From Pseudomonadota bacterium (GTDB lineage: Bacteria; Pseudomonadota; Gammaproteobacteria; Steroidobacterales; Steroidobacteraceae), in assembly GCA_021787615.1 (NCBI GenBank), contig JAJYLP010000023.1, positions 1 to 41,465 on the forward strand: a DNA stretch of 41,465 bases, in the 5' to 3' direction. The notes beneath the pieces are model-generated. The model saw nothing but the letters and a program-made list of their open reading frames with translations, ran no database searches and was not told the DNA's origin. Made by a program: the position numbers and the translations under genes. Below are positions 19,495-30,504 of the stretch, piece after piece. Within the stretch, counting starts at the first letter, position 1; every line of letters begins with the position of its first letter.

Positions 19495-20201
19495 ATGGTA
19501 TGGATCTTGCCTCGCAGCGAGAACCCGGCGCCGCAAGCGGGCGCCCCGGGGGAGAGGGCCGTGCCGGTTCAGCCTTGCGACGAATTGCTGCGGACGGACG
19601 GCGCACCGCGGGCGCAATGCCGCGCCTTCCGGCAGCGGCTCGAGGCTCAGTCAACGCAATCCCTGGCACACAAGCGCCCCGAGGCCGATACGCTGTTTCA
19701 CACGCGGGCATTACCCTTGCGGTCCACGGCGCGACCGAGGGCACCGAACGGCTGATTCCCCTCGACATCGTGCCCACCTCATCCCAGCGACGGAATGGGC
19801 CCATCCGGAGGCAGGCCTGCGGCAACGGGTCGGCGCGCTCAACGCATCCATTGCCGATGTCTATTACGAGCAGCGCATCCTGCGCGCCGGCGCGATCGAT
19901 CCGGAGCGGGCGCCGTGCAACTTGCAGTACCGCCCGGAGATGCAGGGCGTGGAGATTCTCCGGGAGAATCAATGCGCACATCGCCGCGATCGACGCGGTT
20001 GGCAATGCGGACGGGAATTTCCGTGCGCGGGAAAACGATCTGCGGCTCCCGTCCGGCGTCTCGTACATGCTGGAGAACCGCAATATGTTGACGCGGCCGC
20101 TCCCGGAACCGTTTGCCGAGCACGCCGTCGAGCCGGTGGAGCATCATCCGGACCAGCTGGTGGAGAAACTCAAGCGCGTCGCACCGCCTTCCTCATCTTG
20201 A
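19495..20201 (+). pseudogene. Circularly permuted ATP-grasp protein (DUF404/407 type), N-terminal remnant with three frame changes
   Basis: Four segments in shifting frames align in order with the N-terminal half of circularly permuted ATP-grasp proteins. Frame 1 to about 19700 reads DELLRTDGAPRAQCRAF through KRPEADTLFH. Frame 3 to about 19772 reads AGITLAVHGATEGTERLIPL then DIVP. Frame 2 to about 19960 reads LIPATEWAHPEAGLRQRVGA, then VYYEQRILRAGAIDP and NLQYRPEMQGVEI. Frame 3 then continues ENDLRLPSGVSYMLENRNML to PVEHHPDQLVEKLKRVAP and stops at 20201. Intact relatives are about twice as long and are usually followed by alpha-E and transglutaminase genes, absent here. The family assignment rests on remembered motifs, but their order is convincing. 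Confidence 0.8.
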
Positions 20202-20384
20202 GACTATAACAAGTGGAAGTTGTCTCAGGAGCTGTTTGGATCAGCATTTTTTTTAACGCAATCGGCAGTCGATAGCGCTTGCGCACGCGCACCGGCTCGG
20301 TCCCCTCGAGCAGCATCGGCAGCGCCGTGAAGTCCATCTCCTGTGTGCGCACCCGAGACCAGTCGCTGATAAAACGGCCCGCCC
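20202..20384 (-). other. Unassigned coding-like segment abutting the broken toxin
   Basis: After the PIN homology stops near 20385, one minus-strand frame reads on smoothly as RFISDWSRVRTQEMDFTALP followed by MLLEGTEPVRVRKRYRLPI, up to a run of eight T (plus strand) near 20247. This does not resemble the rest of a PIN domain. It could be a fragment of another gene joined by a deletion. I do not recognise it. Confidence 0.35.
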
Positions 20385-20646
20385 GCGCTGCAGCAGCGTT
20401 TGATCGACGGCCTGGGGATTCCACGCGAACAGCGCATCAACCGAGTCCCCCGCCGTCAGGGGCTGGACCGCGGGCTTCATCTTGCGGGTCATCGCGTTGT
20501 AATACTCGGTGAGCACCCCCACGCTCGTGCGTCCCAGCTGCTCCCGCCTATTGCAGCCATTGGCGGGCGAGCGCCCGCTTGTGCGGCTCCCGCGCGTTCC
20601 GGGAGTAGACGAAGACGTCAGTATCGACGAAGAGCGTCCCGGTGAT
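20385..20646 (-). pseudogene. PIN-domain toxin (VapC-like), truncated, frameshifted and lacking its start codon
   Basis: The minus strand reads ITGTLFVDTDVFVYSRNARE then PHKRALARQWLQ, a standard VapC N-terminus including the first catalytic Asp, and stops at TAG 20550–20548. A frame change restores REQLGRTSV, then VLTEYYNAMTRKMKP with the second acidic residue, and FAWNPQAVDQTLLQR. The C-terminal third with the remaining acidic residues is missing. The expected ATG is ATC at 20646. PIN toxins cleave RNA; this copy should be inactive. It overlaps the 3' end of the antitoxin gene as in normal toxin–antitoxin pairs. Confidence 0.8.
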
Positions 20647-20866
20647 GCAGATCTTCCCGCGCAGGACGGCGACCGCCAACCCAGTCGAACACCAGTGGCG
20701 CCTCGCTCAGGTCATGGCGCATCGCCTCGTCACAGGTGCGCGCATCGGTCATCTGGTTATGCAGAATCTCCCCGACAAAGTGCGAGACGCGCAAGTTCCG
20801 CTTTGCCGCCTGGACGCGCGGCCATGCCGCCGTGCGTTCATCCAAGACGATGGTGACGTTCTTCAT
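20618..20866 (-). CDS. Ribbon-helix-helix antitoxin-like protein (VapB-type)
   Basis: An 82-residue protein beginning MKNVTIVLDERTAAWPRVQA, a short beta-strand then helices, the pattern of ribbon-helix-helix antitoxins. A central SHFVGEILHNQM helix and a Trp/Gly/Arg C-terminus (FDWVGGRRPAREDL) for toxin binding follow. Such proteins pair with PIN toxins and repress their own operon. The ATG at 20866 starts the strand directly; the open frame upstream (to 21400) overlaps ssb and is not used. Its last codons overlap the toxin remnant. The frame is intact, but it now lacks a working partner. Confidence 0.75.
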   Translation of the reverse strand: MKNVTIVLDERTAAWPRVQAAKRNLRVSHFVGEILHNQMTDARTCDEAMRHDLSEAPLVFDWVGGRRPAREDLHHRDALRRY

Positions 20867-20960
20867 CACAAGCCCACGCGGTGCTCTCGACGCCGAGTCA
20901 ATTAACATCAGGAACTTGGGGTATTTTCGGCGCGCAACCCTGGCGACCCTGCTGCAAACG

Positions 20961-20998
20961 AAAAAGCCCCGGGATTTAAGTCTCCCGAGGCTTTTATT
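20961..20998 (-). terminator. Rho-independent terminator of ssb
   Basis: On the minus strand GCCTCGGGA and TCCCGGGGC form a strong stem around ACTTAAA, followed by TTTTT, starting about 30 nt after the ssb stop. The plus strand also has AAAAA before and CTTTTATTT after the stem, so it could act in both directions and would stop read-through from the toxin–antitoxin side. Confidence 0.85.
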
Positions 20999-21021
20999 TA
21001 CAGAAATGAAATTGGTATAGC

Positions 21022-21516
21022 CTAGAACGGAATGTCGTCGTCGAAATCCGTGCCCTCGCCGGAGCCCCCGCCGCCCCCGCCGCCCGAGGACTGACCGTAA
21101 TCGGCGCTCTCGCGCGGCGCCGAACTGCCACCGCCCCCACCGCCCCCACCGCCCGCGCCGCCCGCGCCGCCCGCGCCTCCGCGGCCGCCGAGCATCTGCA
21201 TGTCGTTCGCCACGATCTCGGTGGTGTAGCGCTCGTTGCCCTGCTTGTCCTGCCACTTGCGGGTGCGCAGGCTGCCTTCGATGTACACCTGCGAGCCCTT
21301 GCGCAGGTATTCCCCGGCGACCTCCGCCAGGCGCCCGAACAGCGCCACGCGGTGCCATTCGGTGCGCTCCTGCTGCTCGCCGCTTTGCTTGTCGCGCCAT
21401 GACTCGGTGGTGGCGATGCGCAGATTCGCCACCGAGCTGCCCGAGGGCATCGCGCGCGTCTCCGGGTCGGCGCCCAGATTACCGATGATAATGACCTTGT
21501 TGACCCCACGCGCCAT
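21022..21516 (-). CDS. ssb: Single-stranded DNA-binding protein
   Basis: SSB coats single-stranded DNA and recruits replication and repair enzymes through its C-terminal tip. The product has the OB fold ([19 protein letters not shown] through [12 protein letters not shown], residues about 1–112). A Gly-rich linker follows, with long Gly runs interrupted by [14 protein letters not shown], and then the conserved acidic tip DDDIPF. The start at 21516 is preferred over the in-frame ATG at 21522: GGAGG sits about 7 nt before it and the protein then opens with the family's usual MARGVNK. It is divergent from uvrA, a common gammaproteobacterial arrangement, and ends at a strong terminator. Confidence 0.96.
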   Translation of the reverse strand: MARGVNKVIIIGNLGADPETRAMPSGSSVANLRIATTESWRDKQSGEQQERTEWHRVALFGRLAEVAGEYLRKGSQVYIEGSLRTRKWQDKQGNERYTTEIVANDMQMLGGRGGAGGAGGAGGGGGGGGGSSAPRESADYGQSSGGGGGGGSGEGTDFDDDIPF

Positions 21517-21659
21517 AAGCATGCCCTCCGGAAGAGGAGCGCATTGTAGACGCGCCGCCGCCCGGCGCGAAGCGATTCGGGCGTCGTCCTCGTGCAGAAA
21601 GGCCGCTCCCGGCTACCCCCTGAGCGGCGCGGGGCGCAACGCGCGTAAACTGGACGGCC

Positions 21660-24527
<2,868 letters not shown>

Positions 24528-24547
24528 GGCGGGCCGCAAACGCAAGA

Positions 24548-24593
24548 CACACGACCCGGGCGGCGCGCTCGCGCGCACCGTCCGGGTCGTGTG
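24548..24593. terminator. Large inverted repeat between convergent uvrA and lipoprotein genes
   Basis: CACACGACCCGG (24548–24559) pairs perfectly with CCGGGTCGTGTG (24582–24593). The 22-nt loop itself contains a GCGCGC/GCGCGC inner stem. No T tract follows on either strand, so if it terminates transcription it does so by stem strength alone or as a stabilising 3' end. A second small CGGGG/CCCCG hairpin follows at about 24607–24622. Confidence 0.55.
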
Positions 24594-24634
24594 AAGCTGA
24601 AGTCAGCCGGGGCTGAAACCCCGAGGACGACTGC

Positions 24635-24898
24635 TTATTTCTTCTTCGGCGGAGTGGTCGAAGAAGAGCCGTTGCCCGAGGCCGGCGGCGGGGTGGTGCT
24701 GCCAGAGCCGGTGCTCGAGCCGGAAGTGGACGACCCGGTACCCGTGGAACTGGCCGGCGGCGTGGTGGTGCTGGGGGCCGGCGCGGTGGAGGCCGGCGGC
24801 GCGGCGGCCGGCTCGGCCGTCTGGCTGGACGGCTGCTTGGCGCAGGCGGTCAAGAGCACTGCGGCGGCAAGCGCGCTAAGAGCAACTTTCGTATTCAT
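24635..24898 (-). CDS. Small low-complexity lipoprotein (Ser/Thr/Gly/Pro-rich)
   Basis: An 87-residue predicted lipoprotein. MNTKVALSALAAAVLLTAC is a textbook type II signal peptide with lipidated Cys19. The mature part is almost entirely Ala, Pro, Ser, Thr and Gly (for example SSTGTGSSTSGSSTGSGSTT) and ends in three lysines, PPKKK. No folded domain is likely; it could be a flexible tether or a peptidoglycan-interacting tail, the terminal lysines recalling Lpp-like ends, but this is speculation. GGGG lies about 9 nt before the ATG. It is convergent with uvrA and divergent from the dipeptidase. I do not recognise a named family. Confidence 0.75.
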   Translation of the reverse strand: MNTKVALSALAAAVLLTACAKQPSSQTAEPAAAPPASTAPAPSTTTPPASSTGTGSSTSGSSTGSGSTTPPPASGNGSSSTTPPKKK

Positions 24899-25208
24899 CG
24901 ATAGTACCCCGGTGAAATGAGAGCTTCAGAGGAAAGAACAACTTTTGAACGAGTTATAGTCGTTCCGCGAGTCCTTCACGGGTCGCGCGGGCGACGATTT
25001 TATAGGTTAATAATCTGATTTGAAACCGTCTCCCTGTCGCCGTATGCCGACAACAAGGGGTTTCCACGAGCCAGCGCGGCCGTCCAGGAGGCACGCGTGA
25101 ACGCTGCGGGGCTTTGGGCGGCGTCCTGCAGAGATCGACCCCACGGGGTCACCCGAGTTCCGCGCCGGGGCCTTAAAATGCGGACAATACCCATTGACGA
25201 GGGCTTCC
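24899..25208. other. Divergent intergenic region, lipoprotein / dipeptidase
   Basis: About 310 bp with no recognised gene. It includes an AT-rich patch (about 24945–25030, with TATAAC on the minus strand near 24952) that could hold the lipoprotein promoter. TTAAAAT near 25173 could be the -10 of the dipeptidase gene, though no convincing -35 is seen. No tRNA or known small RNA was recognised. Confidence 0.4.
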
Positions 25209-26573
25209 ATGTCCCTATCCCCTCTCGTCCCTGCAGCACGCGAGCCGCTCGCCGCCCTGTTCGGCCCGCACCTGGCGGCGCTGGGTCAGCGCACAGCCGC
25301 CGCCCTGGAGAGCTGCGGCTACGAGGCCTTGCTGGTGCACTCGGGGTCCCTCCTGCCGGTGTTCCAGGACGACCGCACCTACCCCTTCGAGGCGAACGCC
25401 CCGTTCAAGGTCTGGACACCCCTTGCCGAGGTCCCCGACTGCTTCGTCCATGTCCAGCCCGGGCACCGGCCGAGGCTGCTGTTCCACCGCCCGACCGATT
25501 ACTGGTACAAGCCGGCGCCGCTCCCGCAGGACTACTGGACGGCGCACTTCGAGATCGTCCCTTGCACCGACCTGACGGCAGCGCGGGCGGCTCTGCCGCG
25601 CAGCCTGGCCCGCACGGCCTACCTGGGCGAGGACTTCGGCACGCTCGCTGCCTGGAATGTCGGTGAGGTCAATCCGCCGCGGCTGATCCGCCATCTGGAC
25701 TTCCCGCGCGCGATGAAGAGCCCCTACGAGCTGGCCTGCCTGCGGGCCGCGAACCGTCTCGGGGCATTGGGGCACCTGGCCGCCGAGCGAGCCTTCACCG
25801 ACGGGGCGGCGGAGTTCGACATCGAGCTCGCCTTCCTCGCCGCCTGCGGCCAGCGCGAGCAGGACTTGCCCTACAACCCCATCATCGCCCTGAACGAGAA
25901 CGGGGCGGTGCTGCACTACCAAGTGCTCGAGAAGCGCGCGCCGCAGACGCGCCGCTCGCTGCTGATCGATGCCGGCGCTGAATTCGGCGGCTACGCCAGC
26001 GACATCACGCGCACCTATGCAGCTGCCGCCGGAGACTTCGCCGCGCTGATTCAGGCGATGGACACGCTGCAGCAATCCCTCTGCGCGCACGTCAAAGCGG
26101 GGGTCGACTGGCGCGAAGTGCACCTGCTCGCGCACCAGCTCCTGGCGCACGTGCTGCGGGACGCCGATCTGATCAGCTGCGACCCCGACGAGGCCATCGC
26201 GAGCGGCGTCACTCGCGTCTTTCTGCCGCACGGCATCGGCCACCTGCTCGGCCTCGAGGTTCACGATGCCGGCGGGTTCATGCGCTCGCCGGACGGCGGG
26301 GACATCGCGCGACCCGAAGGACACCCGTACCTGCGGCTCACCCGCACGCTCGCTCCCGGCTTCGTGGTCACCATGGAACCGGGCCTCTATTTCATCGAGC
26401 CATTGCTGGCGGCCGCGCGCGCCGACGCGCGCGCGCGGCTCATCCGCTGGTCGCGGGTCGACTCGCTGCAGCCCTGCGGCGGCATCCGCGTCGAGGACGA
26501 CCTCGCGGTCAGCGCCACCGGCTGCGAGAACCTGACGCGCGACGCATTCGCCGCCGCGCACAACGGACGCTGA
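25209..26573 (+). CDS. pepQ: Xaa-Pro dipeptidase (PepQ-type)
   Basis: A cytoplasmic M24 metallopeptidase splitting dipeptides with C-terminal proline; the 454-residue length fits gammaproteobacterial PepQ. The N-terminal creatinase-like domain includes RPTDYWYKPAPLP, characteristic of PepQ. The pita-bread domain shows the five metal ligands in order: the two Asp in LLIDAGAEFGGYASDITRTY, His in FLPHGIGHLLGLEVHD, Glu in VVTMEPGLYF and Glu in GGIRVEDDLAV. The ATG at 25209 has GAGGG about 6 nt upstream; an in-frame TTG at 25194 is a weak alternative. It is transcribed alone, ending against mscL on the other strand. Confidence 0.93.
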   Translation: MSLSPLVPAAREPLAALFGPHLAALGQRTAAALESCGYEALLVHSGSLLPVFQDDRTYPFEANAPFKVWTPLAEVPDCFVHVQPGHRPRLLFHRPTDYWYKPAPLPQDYWTAHFEIVPCTDLTAARAALPRSLARTAYLGEDFGTLAAWNVGEVNPPRLIRHLDFPRAMKSPYELACLRAANRLGALGHLAAERAFTDGAAEFDIELAFLAACGQREQDLPYNPIIALNENGAVLHYQVLEKRAPQTRRSLLIDAGAEFGGYASDITRTYAAAAGDFAALIQAMDTLQQSLCAHVKAGVDWREVHLLAHQLLAHVLRDADLISCDPDEAIASGVTRVFLPHGIGHLLGLEVHDAGGFMRSPDGGDIARPEGHPYLRLTRTLAPGFVVTMEPGLYFIEPLLAAARADARARLIRWSRVDSLQPCGGIRVEDDLAVSATGCENLTRDAFAAAHNGR

Positions 26574-26579
26574 ACGCGC

Positions 26580-26978
26580 CTATCGCTTTGCCAGCAGGTC
26601 GCGGATCTCTCCGAGCAGTTCCTCGGACTTCGTGGGCGGCGGCGGCGCGGCCGCGGCCGGAACCGGCGCGCGCTTGAGCCGGTTGATCACCTTGACGACG
26701 AAAAAGATCGCGAGCGCGATCAGCACGAAGTCGAAGATCGCCTGGATGAACAGCCCGTATTCGAGCATGACCGGCTTGCCGCCCGGACCGGTGCCGATCT
26801 GCGCTGCGAGCTTGTTGAAGCTCACACGGCCGATGATCAAGCCGAGGGGCGGCATGATCAGGTCGGCCACCAGCGAACTGACGATCTTGCCGAATGCCGC
26901 GCCAATGACCAGGCCGACCGCCATGTCGACCACGTTACCCTTGATGGCAAATTCTTTGAATTCTGATACAAGGCTCAC
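26580..26978 (-). CDS. mscL: Large-conductance mechanosensitive channel MscL
   Basis: MscL is a homopentameric inner-membrane channel that opens under osmotic down-shock. The 132-residue product starts at GTG 26978 (AGAGG about 9 nt upstream) with [20 protein letters not shown], the conserved amphipathic helix and start of TM1. TM1 is [20 protein letters not shown]. The periplasmic loop contains [15 protein letters not shown], and TM2 is [20 protein letters not shown]. The C-terminal bundle follows an Ala/Pro linker ([19 protein letters not shown]). The frame is open far upstream, but that region is antisense-like shadow of rplQ. It lies 80 bp after rplQ in the same direction, so it may receive read-through from the alpha operon. 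Confidence 0.95.
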   Translation of the reverse strand: MSLVSEFKEFAIKGNVVDMAVGLVIGAAFGKIVSSLVADLIMPPLGLIIGRVSFNKLAAQIGTGPGGKPVMLEYGLFIQAIFDFVLIALAIFFVVKVINRLKRAPVPAAAAPPPPTKSEELLGEIRDLLAKR

Positions 26979-27058
26979 GGCGAGATACCTCTTGCAGATA
27001 ATGGAAGCTGGAGCGTAGCCCAACGCCTTGTGGTCCGCAAAATGACAGCGGGCGCGGA

Positions 27059-27559
27059 TCAGGCCGTCTTGGCTTTGCGCCGCCGCGGAGCCTTGTTCTT
27101 GACCTCGGTGCCGGCAGCCGGCGCAGCCTCGGCGATATCGCGCTTCGGCGCGGCGCGCTTGCGCCGCGTCTTGTTCGGCTCCGGCGCCTCGGCGACCGCT
27201 CCCGAACCCTCCACGAGCTGCATCAGCGCCATCGGCGCCGAGTCGCCCGGGCGCGGGTTCATGCGCAGGATGCGCGTGTAACCGCCGGGGCGCGTCTTGA
27301 AGCGCGGACCGAGATCGGTGAACAGCTTCTCGACGATTGCGGCATCGCGCAGCCGCGAAAACGCCAGCCGCCGGTTGGCATCGCCATCGGTCTTGCCGAG
27401 TGTGATCAGCGGCTCGACGACCCGGCGCAGCTCCTTGGCCTTCGGCAGCGTGGTGCGGATGGTCTCGTGCCGCAGGAGCGACACGCTCATGTTGCGCATC
27501 AGCGCGTGCCGGTGCGAGCTGTTGCGGGACAGTTGCCGGCCAGTCAGGTGGTGACGCAT
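27059..27559 (-). CDS. rplQ: 50S ribosomal protein L17 with basic C-terminal extension
   Basis: L17 lies near the exit of the large-subunit tunnel. The core [20 protein letters not shown] to [20 protein letters not shown] (residues 1–118) is canonical. A tail of roughly 45 residues follows, rich in Lys, Arg, Ala and Pro ([14 protein letters not shown] to [10 protein letters not shown]), making 166 residues against about 127 in E. coli. Such tails vary between lineages. It is the last gene of the alpha operon, 12 nt after rpoA; no clear terminator is seen before mscL. Confidence 0.97.
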   Translation of the reverse strand: MRHHLTGRQLSRNSSHRHALMRNMSVSLLRHETIRTTLPKAKELRRVVEPLITLGKTDGDANRRLAFSRLRDAAIVEKLFTDLGPRFKTRPGGYTRILRMNPRPGDSAPMALMQLVEGSGAVAEAPEPNKTRRKRAAPKRDIAEAAPAAGTEVKNKAPRRRKAKTA

Positions 27560-27571
27560 TGCAGGAAATCC

Positions 27572-28573
27572 TTAGATCGTAGGTTCGTCGCCGTGCTTGA
27601 GGCTGATCGGCGGCCAGCCGTCGAGACGCATGCCGAGCATCAGGCCGTGGCTGTGCAGCACCTCCTTGATCTCGGTGAGCGACTTCTTGCCGAGGTTCGG
27701 CGTGCGCAGCAGCTCCACTTCGGTGCGCTGCACCAGATCGCCGATGTAATGGATGTTCTCGGCCTTCAGACAATTGGCGCTGCGCACGGTGAGCTCGAGC
27801 TCGTCCACGGGGCGCAGCAGGATCGGGTCGAACTGCATCTCGGTGACCTTGGCGGTGGTCTCCTCCTCGCCCTGCAGATCGACGAACACCGACAGCTGAT
27901 CCTTCAGGATGCTGCCGGCGCGGCGGATCGCCTCTTCCGCGTCGATCGTGCCGTTGGTCTCGATATCGATCACCAGCTTGTCGAGATCGGTGCGCTGCTC
28001 GACGCGCGCGGCCTCGACCGAGTAGGTCACGCGGCGCACCGGAGAAAACGATGCGTCGAGCTGCAGACGCCCGATGGGACGGGTTTGCTCCTCGAACGCC
28101 GCGCGGGCCGCCGCCGGGCGGTAGCCGCGGCCGCGCTCGATGCGCAGCGTCATGCTGAGCTCGCCCGCCTGCGTCAGATTGGCGAGCACCAGCTCCGGAT
28201 TCACCACTTCGATGTCGTGGTCGGTCTGAATGTCGCCGGCGGTCACGGGGCCCGGGCCCTTCTTGTGCAGGCGCAGCTCCGCGTTATCGCGCGAGTGCAT
28301 GCGCAGCGCGACGGACTTCAGGTTCAGCAGGATATCGACGACATCCTCCTGCACGCCCTCGATGCTGGTGTACTCGTGCAGCACTCCGTCGATTTCGACC
28401 TCGGTGACGGCGCTGCCGGGCATCGACGAGAGCAGCACGCGCCGCAGCGCATTGCCGAGCGTGTGGCCGAAGCCGCGTTCGAACGGTTCAATGGTGACGC
28501 GCGCCTGGCGAGGGGCAACGGGCTGCACCTTCACCACGCGCGGCTTCAAGAACTCTGTGACGGATCCCTGCAT
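27572..28573 (-). CDS. rpoA: DNA-directed RNA polymerase alpha subunit
   Basis: The alpha dimer scaffolds RNA polymerase assembly and its C-terminal domain contacts UP elements and activators. The 333-residue protein has the N-terminal dimerisation and assembly domain ([20 protein letters not shown]) and a linker near residue 235. The C-terminal domain contains [20 protein letters not shown] with the DNA-contacting Arg, then [14 protein letters not shown]. The gap from rpsD is 92 nt, the largest inside this operon apart from the promoter region, and carries no obvious hairpin-plus-T-tract. Confidence 0.98.
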   Translation of the reverse strand: MQGSVTEFLKPRVVKVQPVAPRQARVTIEPFERGFGHTLGNALRRVLLSSMPGSAVTEVEIDGVLHEYTSIEGVQEDVVDILLNLKSVALRMHSRDNAELRLHKKGPGPVTAGDIQTDHDIEVVNPELVLANLTQAGELSMTLRIERGRGYRPAAARAAFEEQTRPIGRLQLDASFSPVRRVTYSVEAARVEQRTDLDKLVIDIETNGTIDAEEAIRRAGSILKDQLSVFVDLQGEEETTAKVTEMQFDPILLRPVDELELTVRSANCLKAENIHYIGDLVQRTEVELLRTPNLGKKSLTEIKEVLHSHGLMLGMRLDGWPPISLKHGDEPTI

Positions 28574-28665
28574 TGCAGTCTCACCTTGCCGGCTGATGAC
28601 CGGCGCAAATCGAAAACGCGGGCACGAACGTCGCAGCGGCGGCGCCGACTGCGATGCGCTGCCGA

Positions 28666-29289
28666 TTACTTCGAATAGAGCTCCACGACCAGGTTCTCGT
28701 TGATATCCGGCAGGACATCATCGCGGCCCGGCGGCGTCTTGAACACGCCGCGGAACTCCTTGTCGTTGACCTCCACCCACTCCGGCAGGCCCACCTGCTG
28801 CGCGATGTTGATGGCGTTCTGGATGCGCAGCTGCTTGCGCGCCTTCTCGCGAACCTCAACCGAGTCGCCGGCCTTGACCTGATACGAGGCGATGGTCACC
28901 GCCCGGCCGTTGACGTTGATGCCCTTGTGGCTGACGAGCTGGCGAGCTTCGGCGCGCGTGGCGGCGAAGCCCATGCGGTACACGACGTTGTCGAGCCGGC
29001 ACTCGAGCAGTCGCAGCAGGTTCTCGCCCGTCGCGCCGGCGCGCCGCGCCGCCTCCGTGTAATAGTTGCCGAACTGCCGCTCGAGCACGCCGTACATGCG
29101 GCGCAGCTTCTGCTTCTCGCGTAGCTGCAGACCGTAGTCGGACAGACGGGTGCGGCGCTCTCCCTTGATGCCGCCCGGCGGCACGCTGAGCTTGCATTTG
29201 CTCTCGAGAGACTTGACACCGCTTTTCAGGAACAGATCCGTGCCCTCGCGGCGTGCGAGCTTGCACTTGGGACCGAGATAACGCGCCAT
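28666..29289 (-). CDS. rpsD: 30S ribosomal protein S4
   Basis: S4 nucleates 16S rRNA 5'-domain folding and, in enterics, is the translational repressor of the alpha operon. The 207-residue product shows [20 protein letters not shown] and the central [20 protein letters not shown]. The S4 RNA-binding domain is [20 protein letters not shown] followed by [13 protein letters not shown], and the protein ends [10 protein letters not shown]. Cys9 and Cys31 are the only N-terminal cysteines, so this is the zinc-free form. Confidence 0.98.
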   Translation of the reverse strand: MARYLGPKCKLARREGTDLFLKSGVKSLESKCKLSVPPGGIKGERRTRLSDYGLQLREKQKLRRMYGVLERQFGNYYTEAARRAGATGENLLRLLECRLDNVVYRMGFAATRAEARQLVSHKGINVNGRAVTIASYQVKAGDSVEVREKARKQLRIQNAINIAQQVGLPEWVEVNDKEFRGVFKTPPGRDDVLPDINENLVVELYSK

Positions 29290-29336
29290 GCTGTAGTGCT
29301 CTTAGGTTCTGGGCTTACTTGCCGTGTCGGAAGCGG

Positions 29337-29756
29337 TCAGACTCTGCGCTTCTTCGGGGGACGGCAGCCGTTGTGCGGGATCGGCGTGACGTCCGCGATG
29401 CTGGTGATCTTCAGCCCGCAGCCGTTCAGCGCGCGGACCGCCGACTCGCGTCCGGGGCCGGGGCCGCCGACGCGAACCTCGACGTTCTTCACGCCGTGTT
29501 CCTGCGCGGCCACGCCAGCCTTTTCGGCCGCCACCTGAGCGGCAAACGGGGTGCTCTTGCGCGAGCCGCGGAATCCGCAGCCGCCCGCCGTCGCCCACGA
29601 CAGCGTGTTGCCCTGCCGGTCGGTGATCGTGATGATGGTGTTGTTGAAGGAGGCGTGTACGTGCGCGATCGCGTCGAGCACGTTCTTGCGCGCCTTCTTG
29701 GGCTTCTTGGCGGCCGCGCCGCCCTGCTGTTGCTGTTGCTGCTTCTGCTCAGCCAT
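29337..29756 (-). CDS. rpsK: 30S ribosomal protein S11
   Basis: S11 is a platform protein next to the mRNA exit site. It has a polyglutamine N-terminal stretch ([13 protein letters not shown]) before the conserved [40 protein letters not shown]-like core, and the ending [15 protein letters not shown]. At 139 residues it is about ten longer than E. coli S11, all from the N-terminal low-complexity lead. It is 17 nt after rpsM. Confidence 0.98.
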   Translation of the reverse strand: MAEQKQQQQQQGGAAAKKPKKARKNVLDAIAHVHASFNNTIITITDRQGNTLSWATAGGCGFRGSRKSTPFAAQVAAEKAGVAAQEHGVKNVEVRVGGPGPGRESAVRALNGCGLKITSIADVTPIPHNGCRPPKKRRV

Positions 29757-29773
29757 GATGCAAAATCCTCGGC

Positions 29774-30154
29774 TCAGACCTTGCCCGGAGGCGCGTTCAG
29801 TTTGACGGCCTGCTTGCGCGGGCCCTTGCGCGTGCGGGCGTTGGTGCGGGTGCGCTGGCCGTTCACCGGCAGGCCCCGGCGGTGACGGATGCCGCGGTAG
29901 CAGCCCAGATCCATCAGCCGCTTGATATTCATCGACACTTCGCGCCGCAGATCGCCCTCGACAGCGAATTTGGCGATCTGGCTGCGGATCGCATTGATCT
30001 CGGCCTCGGTCAGATCCTTGACCTTGGTCTCGGGGTTCACACCCGCGCCGTCACAGGCATGGAGCGCCCGTGTGCGGCCCACGCCGTAGATGTGCGTCAG
30101 GCCCACCCAGACGTGCTTGTTCAAAGGAATGTTGATGCCGGCTATGCGTGCCAT
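29774..30154 (-). CDS. rpsM: 30S ribosomal protein S13, first gene of the alpha operon
   Basis: S13 sits in the small-subunit head and contacts the P-site tRNA and the large subunit. The 126 residues begin [20 protein letters not shown] and include IYGVGRTRA and the conserved [24 protein letters not shown] segment, with a basic tail ending NAPPGKV. A 139-nt gap separates it from rpmJ, and a promoter candidate lies inside that gap. Confidence 0.98.
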   Translation of the reverse strand: MARIAGINIPLNKHVWVGLTHIYGVGRTRALHACDGAGVNPETKVKDLTEAEINAIRSQIAKFAVEGDLRREVSMNIKRLMDLGCYRGIRHRRGLPVNGQRTRTNARTRKGPRKQAVKLNAPPGKV

Positions 30155-30187
30155 ATTGCTGTACCAGAGCCGCGGGGAAAATGCGGC

Positions 30188-30215
30188 ATTTTAACAAAAA
30201 TTCGACGTATTCCAA
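30188..30215 (-). promoter_or_regulatory. Candidate alpha-operon promoter
   Basis: On the minus strand TTGGAA (30215–30210) and TAAAAT (30193–30188) are spaced by 16 nt in an AT-rich patch unusual for this DNA. The -10 ends 33 nt before the rpsM start codon, so the leader would be short. The position between rpmJ and rpsM is where the alpha operon begins in E. coli-type arrangements. Confidence 0.6.
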
Positions 30216-30293
30216 ATACTTGCGAGACTCGGCCTCGCCCGGCGGCGCACCGGCCAGCCGACGTCGCCCGATGTGCGGATGGGGTCTGGGCGC

Positions 30294-30407
30294 TCATCCC
30301 TGGCGCTGCTTGTGCCGCTGGTCCGTGCAGATCACGTACACCACACGCCGGCGGCGTACGATCTTGCAGTTCTTGCAGATCTTCTTGACCGAGGGTCTGA
30401 CTTTCAT
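30294..30407 (-). CDS. rpmJ: 50S ribosomal protein L36
   Basis: The smallest large-subunit protein, 37 residues: [20 protein letters not shown] followed by [17 protein letters not shown]. The zinc ligands Cys11, Cys14, Cys27 and His32 are all present, so this is the zinc-binding (C+) form. It is the last gene of the spc operon, 97 nt after secY and before the alpha promoter. Confidence 0.97.
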   Translation of the reverse strand: MKVRPSVKKICKNCKIVRRRRVVYVICTDQRHKQRQG

Positions 30408-30504
30408 GATGCGCTCCGCGCAGTCGTAAGGGCGGACCGATGCGGTCCGCGGCCTGAAGTGGCGCCGTGCGCCGGGATAGAACGATTCATCATCCGCGCT
30501 GCCC

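Noticed and set aside
20202-20260. Possible insertion-sequence end near the T8 run
   Set aside because: No matching inverted partner, target duplication or transposase fragment was found nearby.
24899-25208. Possible small RNA or tRNA in the gap before pepQ
   Set aside because: No cloverleaf, no CCA end, no known small-RNA signature could be made out.
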